Shown piece after piece: positions 51,552 through 59,522 of a stretch of 64,000 bases of DNA. The notes beneath the pieces are model-generated. The model was not told the DNA's origin and did not search any database. It was given only the letters and a program-made list of their open reading frames with translations. Source of the DNA: Streptomyces sp. NBC_00433 (GTDB lineage Bacteria; Actinomycetota; Actinomycetes; Streptomycetales; Streptomycetaceae); NCBI GenBank assembly GCA_036015235.1, contig CP107926.1:7980001-8044000 (forward strand). Direction: 5' to 3'. How positions within the stretch are numbered: the stretch's first letter is position 1; each line of letters begins with the position of its first letter. The position numbers were made by a program, and so were the translations under genes.

Positions 51552-53795
51552 GTGACCCAGGTACCCGCCGGGCCCGGCACGCCGGCCCGCACCCCCCGCC
51601 ACCGGAGACGAACGGCCGCCCTCGCGGCGGCGCTCCTGATACCGGTCGGCGCAGGCATCGCACTGGTCTCCGCCCCCGACGCCGGGGCCGCGACCATCCC
51701 GACCGCCCCGGCCACCGTGACCGGCGTCGGCAGCGGCAAGTGCGTGGACGCCCGTGCCGCCGCCACCGCCGACGGCACCGCCGTCCAGCAGTACACCTGC
51801 AACGGCAGCACCGCGCAGCAGTGGCAGTTCACCGCCACCGACAGCGGCTACTACCGGATCGGCGTCGCCTCGGCCCCCAGCCAGGTCTGGGACGTCACCG
51901 ACGTGTCCACCGCGGACAGCGCGCTGACCCAGCTGTGGCTGTACGGCGGCGGCGCCAACCAGCAGTGGCAGCCGGTCGCCGAGTCCAGCGGCGCCTTCCA
52001 CTTCGTCAACCGCAACAGCGGCAAGTGCCTCGACGTGCCCGGCGCCTCCACCGCCGACAGCGTCCAGCTCCAGCAGTACACCTGCAACGGCAGCGCGGCG
52101 CAGTCCTTCAACGTCAGCGGCTCCGGCGGCGGCACCACCACCCCGCCGCCCTCCGGCGGCGACCCCGACCTCGGGCCCAACGTGGTCACCTTCGACCCGT
52201 CGATGTCGGCGTCCTCGATCCAGTCCCGGCTGAACACCGTCTTCAACCAGCAGCAGACCAACCAGTTCGGCGGCCAGCGCTACGCCGTGCTGTTCAAGCC
52301 CGGCACCTACAGCGCCGACGTCAACGTCGGCTTCTACACCCAGGTCGCGGGCCTCGGCCTGAGCCCCGACGACGTCACCATCAACGGCGCCGTGCACGCG
52401 GAGGCCGACTGGTTCCAGGGCAACGCCACCCAGAACTTCTGGCGGGACGCCGAGAACATGTCGGTCAACCCCACCGGCGGCACCGACCGCTGGGCCGTCT
52501 CGCAGGCAGCGCCCTACCGGCGGATGCACGTACGCGGCAACCTCGCGCTGGACGACGGCGGCTGGTCGAGCGGCGGCTTCATCTCCGACACCAAGGTCGA
52601 CGGCCAGATCCGCTCCGGCTCCCAGCAGCAGTTCCTCACGCGGGACTCGACGATGGGCAGCTGGTCGGGCTCCAACTGGAACATGGTCTTCGTCGGCGAC
52701 CAGGGCGCCCCCGCCCAGTCCTTCCCGACCTACACCACGGTCGCCTCCTCGCCCACCATCCGCGAGAAGCCGTTCCTGTACATCGACAGCGCCGGCAAAT
52801 ACCAGGTCTTCGTGCCCGCCCTGCAGTCCAACGCCTCCGGCACCACCTGGAGCGGCAAGACCCCGCAGGGCCAGTCGCTGTCGATCGACCAGTTCTACGT
52901 CGTCAAGCCCGGCGCCACCGCGTCCGACATCAACGCGGCCCTCGCGGCGGGCAAGAACCTGCTGGTCACCCCCGGCGTCTACCACCTCAACCAGACGCTG
53001 AACATCACCCGCCCCGACACCGTCGTGCTGGGCATGGGCCTGGCCACCCTGGTGCCTGACAACGGGATCACCGCGATCAGCACCTCCGACGTGGACGGCG
53101 TCAAGCTGGCCGGCCTGCTGATCGACGCGGGCACCACCAACTCCCAGCAGCTGATGCAGATCGGCCCGGCCGGCTCGTCCGCGAACCACGCGGCCGACCC
53201 GACCAGCCTGTCCGACGTCTTCTTCCGGATCGGCGGCGCCACCGTCGGCAAGGCCACCCAGTCCCTGGTGATCAACAGCGGCAACACGATCATCGACCAC
53301 ACCTGGATCTGGCGGGCCGACCACGGCAACGGCGGCACGGTCGGCTGGGGCACCAACACCGCGGACACCGGCCTGGTCGTCAACGGCGCCAACGTGACGG
53401 CGTACGGCCTGTTCGTGGAGCACTTCCAGAAGACCCAGGTGCTCTGGAACGGGCAGGGCGGCAGAACGTACTTCTTCCAGAACGAGATGCCCTACGACCC
53501 GCCCAACCAGAGCTCCTGGATGAACGGTTCGTCCCAGGGCTACCCCGCCTACAAGGTCGCCGACTCGGTCACCAGCCACGAGGCCTGGGGCCTGGGCAGC
53601 TACTGCTACTTCAGCGCCAACCCGTCGGTGGTCTCCGCCAACGCCTTCCAGGTGCCCAACACCTCCGGCGTGAAGTTCCACGACATGGTGACCGTCTCGC
53701 TGGGCGGCACCGGCACCATCGGCCACGTCATCAACACCACGGGTGCCGCCGTCAACAGCGGCCACCAGGTGACGGACCTGACCAGCTACCCGTAA
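51552..53795 (+). CDS. secreted ricin-lectin (CBM13) beta-helix protein, glycosidase-like
   Basis: 747-residue secreted protein. GTG 51552 has GAGGAG about 6 nt upstream. Signal peptide (about 1-47), a ricin-type beta-trefoil (about 52-190) with repeated QQYTCNGS(T/A)AQ(Q/S) and GKCVDA/GKCLDV carbohydrate-binding motifs, a Gly/Thr/Pro linker, and a long right-handed beta-helix domain (about 210-747). The helix region has PGTYSADVNVGFYTQVAGLG, an internal VVKPGATASDINAALAAGKN repeat and VFFRIGGATVGKATQS. It resembles Streptomyces proteins labelled adenylyl cyclase or coagulation factor 5/8, labels that do not fit the visible fold. A GH55-like glucanase role is possible but unproven. It has its own promoter and terminator. 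Confidence 0.75.
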   Translation: MTQVPAGPGTPARTPRHRRRTAALAAALLIPVGAGIALVSAPDAGAATIPTAPATVTGVGSGKCVDARAAATADGTAVQQYTCNGSTAQQWQFTATDSGYYRIGVASAPSQVWDVTDVSTADSALTQLWLYGGGANQQWQPVAESSGAFHFVNRNSGKCLDVPGASTADSVQLQQYTCNGSAAQSFNVSGSGGGTTTPPPSGGDPDLGPNVVTFDPSMSASSIQSRLNTVFNQQQTNQFGGQRYAVLFKPGTYSADVNVGFYTQVAGLGLSPDDVTINGAVHAEADWFQGNATQNFWRDAENMSVNPTGGTDRWAVSQAAPYRRMHVRGNLALDDGGWSSGGFISDTKVDGQIRSGSQQQFLTRDSTMGSWSGSNWNMVFVGDQGAPAQSFPTYTTVASSPTIREKPFLYIDSAGKYQVFVPALQSNASGTTWSGKTPQGQSLSIDQFYVVKPGATASDINAALAAGKNLLVTPGVYHLNQTLNITRPDTVVLGMGLATLVPDNGITAISTSDVDGVKLAGLLIDAGTTNSQQLMQIGPAGSSANHAADPTSLSDVFFRIGGATVGKATQSLVINSGNTIIDHTWIWRADHGNGGTVGWGTNTADTGLVVNGANVTAYGLFVEHFQKTQVLWNGQGGRTYFFQNEMPYDPPNQSSWMNGSSQGYPAYKVADSVTSHEAWGLGSYCYFSANPSVVSANAFQVPNTSGVKFHDMVTVSLGGTGTIGHVINTTGAAVNSGHQVTDLTSYP

Positions 53796-53809
53796 GGGAC
53801 AGCGCGACA

Positions 53810-53855
53810 GGAAGGGGCCGGCCCGGGACCGCAGCGTCCCGGGCCGGCCCCTTCC
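53810..53855 (+). terminator. perfect 20-bp-stem terminator
   Basis: GGAAGGGGCCGGCCCGGGAC (53810-53829) and its exact complement (53836-53855) around a 6-nt loop. It ends the lectin gene and lies at the 3' end of the convergent sugar-catabolic cassette. Confidence 0.9.
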
Positions 53856-53982
53856 CGCGTCCCGCCGGCCTCGGCGCGGGCGGTCGGGGACGGAGAGAAC
53901 CCGGCCGACCCATCCCCCCACGGGTGGGCCGGCCGGGCGTATCGGGCCGCGTGACGCGGTCCTCGGTGGCGGCGGCGCCGCG

Positions 53983-55086
53983 TCAGGTCAGCGTCGCCGC
54001 CACCGGGTCCCAGGCCTCCGGCAGGACCGGCACCGCGGGGGCGCCGGACTCCAGCGGGAGGACGGTGTGCTGCGCGGCGGACTCGGTGATCGTGGACATC
54101 AGCTCCAGCACGTGCTGCGCCAGCTCGCCCGACGCGCGGTGCCCGGTGCCGCCGCGGATCGCGCGGGCCATGTCCAGGACGCCCGTGCCGCGGCCCGCGA
54201 GGGAGCCGGTCACCGGCAGGTCCCGCCAGGTCTCCTCGCCGAACGCCTGGACCTGGAGCGGCCCCGCGAAGGTGTTCGGGTCGGGCAGCGACAGCGTGCC
54301 CTCGGTGCCGGTGATCTCGATCATCCGGCGCGGCACCGACGAGTCGAAGCTGAAGGTCGCCGACGCGCTCGGGCCGCTCGCGAAGTCCAGCAGCGCCTGC
54401 ACATGCGTCGGCACCTCGACCGCGAAGGACGTGCCCGCCTTCGGTCCCGAGCCGATCACCCGCTCGGCGCGCGCCTGCCGGGCCGTCGCCGACACCCGGC
54501 TGACCGGGCCGAACAGCGCGACCAGCGCCGTCAGGTAGTAAGGGCCGATGTCGAACAGCGGCCCGGCGCCGTACTGGAAGAGGAATTCCGGGCTCGGGTG
54601 CCAGCTCTCCGGACCCGGGCCCTGGGTCACCGCGGTCACCGCGACCGGCTCGCCGATCACCCCGGCGGCCACCGCCCGCGCGGCGGACTGGAGTCCGGCG
54701 CCCAGGAAGGTGTCCGGCGCGCTGCCCACCCGCAGGCCCGCGGCCTGCGCCTCGGCCAGGATCTTCGCCCCGTCGGCCGGCGCGAGCGCCAGCGGCTTCT
54801 CGCCGTAGACGTGCTTGCCGGCCTGGAGCGCCGCGCTCGCGACCTCGGCGTGGGCGGCCGGGATGGTGAGGTTGACGACGATCTCGACCTCGGGGATCGC
54901 CAGCACCGAGCCGACGTCGCCCGCCGCGGGCACCCCGTGGGCCTCGGCCGCGGCCTTGGCCCGCTCGACGTCCAGGTCCGCGACCGCGAGCACCTTCACG
55001 TCGGGGAAGGTCGACAGCGCCGTCAGGTACTGCTTGCTGATCACCCCGGCGCCGATCAGAGCGATCCCGACAGGACCGTTGGTCAT
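53983..55086 (-). CDS. Gfo/Idh/MocA family sugar dehydrogenase (cassette gene 4)
   Basis: 367-residue NAD(P)-dependent oxidoreductase. Rossmann start GIALIGAGVISKQYLTAL (about 6-23), then the family-typical EKPLAL (Lys about 94) and FDIGPYYL with the His-equivalent region (about 178-185). It acts probably on a cyclic sugar or inositol-type substrate by oxidising one hydroxyl. ATG 55086 overlaps the stop of the upstream isomerase gene (ATGA), so the pair is translationally coupled. It is the last gene of a four-gene minus-strand unit beginning at 57930. Confidence 0.88.
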   Translation of the reverse strand: MTNGPVGIALIGAGVISKQYLTALSTFPDVKVLAVADLDVERAKAAAEAHGVPAAGDVGSVLAIPEVEIVVNLTIPAAHAEVASAALQAGKHVYGEKPLALAPADGAKILAEAQAAGLRVGSAPDTFLGAGLQSAARAVAAGVIGEPVAVTAVTQGPGPESWHPSPEFLFQYGAGPLFDIGPYYLTALVALFGPVSRVSATARQARAERVIGSGPKAGTSFAVEVPTHVQALLDFASGPSASATFSFDSSVPRRMIEITGTEGTLSLPDPNTFAGPLQVQAFGEETWRDLPVTGSLAGRGTGVLDMARAIRGGTGHRASGELAQHVLELMSTITESAAQHTVLPLESGAPAVPVLPEAWDPVAATLT

Positions 55087-55829
55087 GACCGCCCCTCGAG
55101 TGCCGTCAGGTAGGCGTGGCTCTCGGCGACGGCCTCGAAGACGTCGCCCGCGCAGGTGTCCAGCTCGACGATCCGCACCGCGTCGGGCGCCCCCGCGAGG
55201 ATCGACGGCACGTCGATGACGCCCTGCCCGACCGCGGTGTGCGGCTCGCCCTTGACGCCGGGGCCGTCCTTGACGTGCAGCGCCAGCACCCGGTCGCCCA
55301 GCGAGCGCAGCAGCTCGGGCACGTCGGCGCCGCCCACGGCCGCCCAGTAGGTGTCGACCTCGAGGAAGACCTCGGGCGCCAGCAGGTCGGCGAGCTCCTC
55401 CAGGGCGGTACGGCCCTCGAAGCGCGGCTCGATCTCCCACCAGTGGTTGTGGTAGCCGATCCGCATCCCGTGCTCGGCGGCCTTGGCCGCGAAGCCGTTG
55501 AGCTGGTCGGCGACCCGCCGCAGCCCGTCGCGGGTGGTGAACTCGTCGTGGTCGATCCCGCCGGGGATGATCGCCAGGTCGGTGCCGACGGTGCCGACCG
55601 CGTCGAACACCTCCCCGGCGTCCTTGCTGAACAGCGCGTACGCGTGCGTGCTGGTGACGCTCAGCCCCAGCTCGTCCGCGGTCTTGCGGAAGCCGGCCGG
55701 GTCCGCGGTCGGGTCGTAGGGCTCCACCGAGCGGTAGCCGATCTCGGCGAGCCGGGTCAGCGTGCCGTCGCGGTCGGCGGCCATCTGGTCCCGGAGGGTG
55801 TAGAGCTGGATGCTCAGGGGCGTTGCCAT
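55083..55829 (-). CDS. sugar phosphate isomerase/epimerase, TIM barrel (cassette gene 3)
   Basis: 248-residue xylose isomerase-like TIM barrel (AP-endonuclease 2 superfamily). SIQLYTLRDQM at the start, GYHNHWWEIEP (about 125-135) and FLEVDTYWAAVGG (about 155-167) and HVKDG (about 185-189) carry the metal ligands Glu, Asp, His. AGGAGG lies about 10 nt before ATG 55829. Members isomerise or cleave 3-keto sugars and inosose. An 87-bp gap separates it from gene 2, and gene 4 overlaps its stop. Confidence 0.88.
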   Translation of the reverse strand: MATPLSIQLYTLRDQMAADRDGTLTRLAEIGYRSVEPYDPTADPAGFRKTADELGLSVTSTHAYALFSKDAGEVFDAVGTVGTDLAIIPGGIDHDEFTTRDGLRRVADQLNGFAAKAAEHGMRIGYHNHWWEIEPRFEGRTALEELADLLAPEVFLEVDTYWAAVGGADVPELLRSLGDRVLALHVKDGPGVKGEPHTAVGQGVIDVPSILAGAPDAVRIVELDTCAGDVFEAVAESHAYLTALEGRS

Positions 55830-55916
55830 CGAAACGATGCCTCCTGGAAATGCGGCAGGTGCGGTGCGGGCGGAGCGGGTGCGGCCCGGCGGAGCCGCGG
55901 GTGCGGTCTTGGCGTG

Positions 55917-56837
55917 TCAGCCCACGATGAGCGGGCGCAGAGTGCGGTGGGCGATCTCCAGCCCCTGGGTGGTCCTGGCGGTGTCCCCGCTCCACACGGG
56001 GTCCTCGTGCTCGACGGACAGCACCCCGGTGAAGCCGCCCTCGTAGAGCGTGTCCACGATCCGGCGCCAGTCCACGTCGCCGAGCCCCGGCACCCGGTAG
56101 CGCCACCAGCCGCTGTCCCAGCCGTCGGCGCGCTCGACCGTACGGCCGAAGAAGCCGTAGCGGTCCCTGGCCCGCGGGTCGAGCTGGGCGTCCTTGGCCT
56201 GGGCGTGCGGGATGCGGTCGACGTACGGGCGCAGCGCGGCCACCGGGTCGATGCCCAGCCACAGCAGGTGCGAGGGGTCGTAGTTGAGGTAGAGCCCGAG
56301 GCCGAACATCCACTCCCACAGCTCGGGGGAGTAGGCCAGGTTGCCCGGGTAGCCGTCGGGGTGCCAGCCCTCCATCACGCAGTTCTCGATGATGATCCGC
56401 ACCCCGCGCTCGCCGGCGTACTCCACCAGCGGCGGCAGCTCGCGCTCGGCCAGCGCGATGTTCTCCTTCACCGAAAGGCCCGGGTGGCGGCCGATGAAGG
56501 TGCCGACGTAGTCCACGCCGAGCAGCGCGGCCGCGTCGACGTTCGCCCGTACGTGGGCGGCGATCTCGGACCTGCGGGCGGTGTCGGGGTGCAGGTTGTT
56601 CTCGTAGTAGGCCAGCGCCGACAGGGTCAGCCCGTGCCGGTCGAACAGCGCGCGCACCTCGTCGGCCTGCCGCTTGCCGAAGGCGGTGACGTCGATGTGG
56701 CTGGCCTCGAAGTCCCGTGACCCGGTGGACGGCCAGGTGGCCACCTCCAGCGCCTGGTAGTCGTGCGAGGCCGCCCACGCGGCGATCTCGTCGAGCGGCA
56801 GCTGCGGAAGGCAGGCGGTCAGAAAGCCCAGCTTCAT
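55917..56837 (-). CDS. sugar phosphate isomerase/epimerase, TIM barrel (cassette gene 2)
   Basis: 306-residue TIM-barrel protein of the same superfamily as gene 3 but not a close copy. MKLGFLTACLPQLPLDEIA start, VDYVGTFIGRHPG (about 108-120), IIIENCVMEGWHP (about 150-162), YLNYDPSHLLWLG (about 183-195), AQAKDAQ and LSVEHEDPVW supply the expected Glu/Asp/His/Glu metal-binding set. GAGG precedes ATG 56837, and the gap to the upstream dehydrogenase stop is 1 nt, so it is co-translated with gene 1. Confidence 0.9.
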   Translation of the reverse strand: MKLGFLTACLPQLPLDEIAAWAASHDYQALEVATWPSTGSRDFEASHIDVTAFGKRQADEVRALFDRHGLTLSALAYYENNLHPDTARRSEIAAHVRANVDAAALLGVDYVGTFIGRHPGLSVKENIALAERELPPLVEYAGERGVRIIIENCVMEGWHPDGYPGNLAYSPELWEWMFGLGLYLNYDPSHLLWLGIDPVAALRPYVDRIPHAQAKDAQLDPRARDRYGFFGRTVERADGWDSGWWRYRVPGLGDVDWRRIVDTLYEGGFTGVLSVEHEDPVWSGDTARTTQGLEIAHRTLRPLIVG

Positions 56838-56838
56838 G

Positions 56839-57930
56839 TCAGGAGACCTCTTTCCAGGACCGGTCCGCCGCCGACTCCAGTACGGCCTCGGTGAGGCGCA
56901 CCATGCGGGCGGCGTCGTCGAAGGTGGGGAAGGCCCCACCGGTGCCGTCCTCGCGGACGGCGGCGTGCACATCGCGGACGAAGGCGGCGAAGCAGTCGAG
57001 ATAGCCCATCGGGTGCCCGCCGGGCACCACGGACAGGCGGGCGGCGGCGGGGGACAGCACGGCGGGGTCGCGCTGCACCACGGCATTCTCCCCGCGGCTG
57101 CCGACGAAGAGCGTCTCCGGGTTCTCCTGGTCGAAGGCCAGCGACGTGGCGCTGCCGTCCACCTCGAACCACAGCCGGTTCTTCCGGCCGGGCGAGATCT
57201 GCGAGACCGTCACCGTGCCGGTGGCGCCGCGGTCGGTGCGGAAGAGCAGCTGCACCGCGTCCTCGGTGGCCGGTACCCCGCCGTCCCTGGCCAGCGTCCG
57301 GCTGGCCGCGGTCAGCTCGCCGATCCGGTGCCCCGTCACCCACTCGACCAGGTCGCACCAGTGCGAGCCGATGTCGGCGAAGGCCCGGGACGGGCCGCCG
57401 GCGACCGCGTCGACCCGCCAGTTGGTGTCGCCGGGCAGCGACAGCCAGTCCTGCAGGTAGTGGCCGTGCACCAGCCGTACGTCGCCGGCCCGGCCGTCCC
57501 GCACCCGCTCCCGCGCCTCGGCCGCCATCGGGTGGTAGCGGTAGACGAAGGGCACCGCGGCCACCCGCCCGGACTCCGCCGCGAGCGCGGCCAGCGCGTC
57601 CGCGGTCGCCGACGACGTGGTCAGCGGCTTCTCGCAGACCACGTGCTTGCCGGCCCGCAGGGCGAGTTCGGCCAGGCCGGCGTGCGCGTCGTTGGGCGTG
57701 CAGATGTGCACCACGTCGACGTCGTCGCTGGTGACCAGCTCCTCCGAGGTGTCGAAGGCCCGCTCCACGCCGAGCGCGGCCGCCGCCTCCTTGGCCCGCG
57801 CCGGGGTCGAGGCGCTCACGCCGACCACCGGCGCACCGGTGCGGCGCACGGCGTCCAGATGCACACGTCCGATCATCCCCACGCCGGCTATCGCCGTACG
57901 CAGTGACGAATGCGACGCGGTCGTTGACAT
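56839..57930 (-). CDS. Gfo/Idh/MocA family sugar dehydrogenase (cassette gene 1)
   Basis: 363-residue dehydrogenase. AIAGVGMIGRVHLDAVR (about 14-30) is the Rossmann loop, HICTPNDAHAGLA and CEKPLTTS (Lys about 101) the nicotinamide/catalytic region, AFADIGSHWCDLVEW (about 177-191) the catalytic His segment. ATG 57930 is preferred to the longer frame because the extra residues lie inside the promoter region; GGGCGGT is immediately upstream and GGGAGG 14 nt upstream. It heads the cassette and is divergent from the ROK regulator. Likely substrates are a glucoside-derived 3-keto sugar or an inositol; the absence of transport genes leaves this open. Confidence 0.88.
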   Translation of the reverse strand: MSTTASHSSLRTAIAGVGMIGRVHLDAVRRTGAPVVGVSASTPARAKEAAAALGVERAFDTSEELVTSDDVDVVHICTPNDAHAGLAELALRAGKHVVCEKPLTTSSATADALAALAAESGRVAAVPFVYRYHPMAAEARERVRDGRAGDVRLVHGHYLQDWLSLPGDTNWRVDAVAGGPSRAFADIGSHWCDLVEWVTGHRIGELTAASRTLARDGGVPATEDAVQLLFRTDRGATGTVTVSQISPGRKNRLWFEVDGSATSLAFDQENPETLFVGSRGENAVVQRDPAVLSPAAARLSVVPGGHPMGYLDCFAAFVRDVHAAVREDGTGGAFPTFDDAARMVRLTEAVLESAADRSWKEVS

Positions 57931-57967
57931 ACCGCCCACAAATGGCCTCCCATTCCGCTTGCTTGAA

Positions 57968-58017
57968 ACGCTAGCCATCGATGTTTCGGTTGACAATGGC
58001 AAGATTTACGCTAACTT
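57968..58017. promoter_or_regulatory. overlapping divergent promoters of the sugar cassette and ROK gene
   Basis: Plus strand: TTGACA (57990-57995), 16 bp, TAACTT (58012-58017) for the ROK gene. Minus strand: TTGTCA (57996-57991), 17 bp, TAGCGT (57973-57968) for the cassette. The two -35 boxes lie on the same 7 bp (TTGACAA), so one bound repressor, probably the ROK protein, could block both. The region is AT-rich compared with its surroundings. Confidence 0.75.
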
Positions 58018-58065
58018 CTGTCATAAATACGCCGGACGACAGCCCGACGAAAGGCAGCCCCCGAG

Positions 58066-59241
58066 GTGACCGCAACAAGCGACCGGCAGTTGACCGCGCT
58101 CAGCGAACTCGCCGGCCTGGTGGCCGGCGGCGTCACCCGGCGCGCCCAACTCGCCACCGCCACCGGCCTGTCACGCGCCGCCGTCGCCCAGCGCGTCGAC
58201 CTGCTGATCGCCAAGGGCCTGCTGGTCGAGACCGGCACCGTCGCCACCGAACGCGGCCGGCCCCCGCTCACCCTGCGGCTCGCCTCCGCCAACGCCGTGG
58301 TCGGCGCGGTCGACCTCGGCGCCACCCACAGCACCGTCGCCGTCGCCGACCTCGGCGGCACCGTCCTCGCCGAGGCCACCGAGGACCTCGACATCAACGA
58401 CGGCCCCGAAGCCGTCCTCACCGGCCTGCACAAGCAGCTCGGCCGGCTGCTCGCCGACGCGGGACACCCCGCCGAGCACGTACGGGCCATCAGCATCGGC
58501 CTGCCAGGACCGGTCGAGGCCAGCACCGGCACGGTCATCCGCCCGCCGATCATGCGCGGCTGGGACGGCTACCGCGTACCGTCCTTCTTCGCCGACCGCT
58601 ACCGGGCCCCCGTCCTGGTCGACAACGACGTCAACATGATGGCCCTGGGCGAGTACGGCCACCGCCCGGCCACCGCGCACCTGCTCTACGTCAAGGTCGG
58701 TACCGGCATCGGCTGCGGCATCGTCTCCGGCGGCGTCGTGCACCGCGGCGCGACCGGCGCCGCCGGCGACATCGGCCACATCCGGCTGCCCGGCCACGAC
58801 GAGGTGCTCTGCCACTGCGGCAACACCGGCTGCGTCGAAGCCGTCGCCTCCGGCGCCGCCATCGCCGCGACCCTCCGCGAGGCGGGCCTGCCCGCCGAAC
58901 ACGCCGCCGACGTCGTCCGGCTGGTCGCCGCAGGCGACCCGCTGGCCCGCCGCCAGGTCCGGCTGGCCGCCCAGCGGCTCGGCGACGTCATCGCCACGCT
59001 GGTCAGCTTCTACAACCCCGACACCATCGTGCTCGGCGGCAGCATCGCCAGCCTGCACGACGACCTGCTCGCCGACATCCGCGCCGCCGTCTACCGCCGC
59101 GCCCTGCCGCTGGCCACCCGCACCGTCGCCATCGAGACCACCCTGCTCGGCCGCCGGGCCGGCATCGAGGGCGCCCGACGCCTCGCCGTCCAGCACCTGC
59201 TCTCCCCCGAGGGGATCGGCCAGATGCTCGGCGGCCACTGA
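58066..59241 (+). CDS. ROK family transcriptional regulator
   Basis: 391-residue repressor with an N-terminal winged helix (about 10-70; RRAQLATATGLSRAAVAQRVD) and a sugar-kinase-like ROK domain: GAVDLGATHSTVAVADLGG (about 85-103, ATP-site-like), GLPGPVEASTG, VDNDVNMMALGEY (about 185-197, catalytic-type Asp), and the zinc-binding HIRLPGHDEVLCHCGNTGC region (about 238-257). GTG 58066 has AAAGG about 11 nt upstream. It is divergent from the sugar cassette and very likely controls it. The stop codon lies inside the terminal inverted repeat of the small element at 59238-59408. Confidence 0.93.
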   Translation: MTATSDRQLTALSELAGLVAGGVTRRAQLATATGLSRAAVAQRVDLLIAKGLLVETGTVATERGRPPLTLRLASANAVVGAVDLGATHSTVAVADLGGTVLAEATEDLDINDGPEAVLTGLHKQLGRLLADAGHPAEHVRAISIGLPGPVEASTGTVIRPPIMRGWDGYRVPSFFADRYRAPVLVDNDVNMMALGEYGHRPATAHLLYVKVGTGIGCGIVSGGVVHRGATGAAGDIGHIRLPGHDEVLCHCGNTGCVEAVASGAAIAATLREAGLPAEHAADVVRLVAAGDPLARRQVRLAAQRLGDVIATLVSFYNPDTIVLGGSIASLHDDLLADIRAAVYRRALPLATRTVAIETTLLGRRAGIEGARRLAVQHLLSPEGIGQMLGGH

Positions 59242-59408
59242 GGGCTGTCCCGCTGATCCCCGGCGGGCGCGCGACGACAGCTACGGCACCTCGCTGCGTT
59301 GTCGGGCTCGCCCGAACACGACCCGGTATGAGGGCGGCCCTTCGCCTTGCGATGTACCGCGTCTGACGCCGCGCGCTGGTCCACCGCGGATTACGGGACA
59401 GCCCTCAG
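59238..59408. mobile_element. 171-bp MITE-like element with 15-bp perfect terminal inverted repeats
   Basis: CTGAGGGCTGTCCCG (59238-59252) is exactly repeated as CGGGACAGCCCTCAG (59394-59408). The interior encodes nothing convincing and has shorter palindromic stretches (for example CCCGAACACGACCCGG). No obvious target duplication flanks it. The left repeat includes the TGA stop of the ROK gene, so insertion has probably remodelled the end of that gene. I recall similar sequences in other Streptomyces genomes, which fits a non-autonomous transposable element. Confidence 0.75.
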
Positions 59409-59522
59409 ACGCCCCCGACGACGGGCCCTGGAGTGTGCGGAGAATACGACAACGGCGCCTCCTCGATTGCGCCTTTCACAGAACCACCGCCGACCGCCGC
59501 GACGGATGGGCATTCTGGTGCC

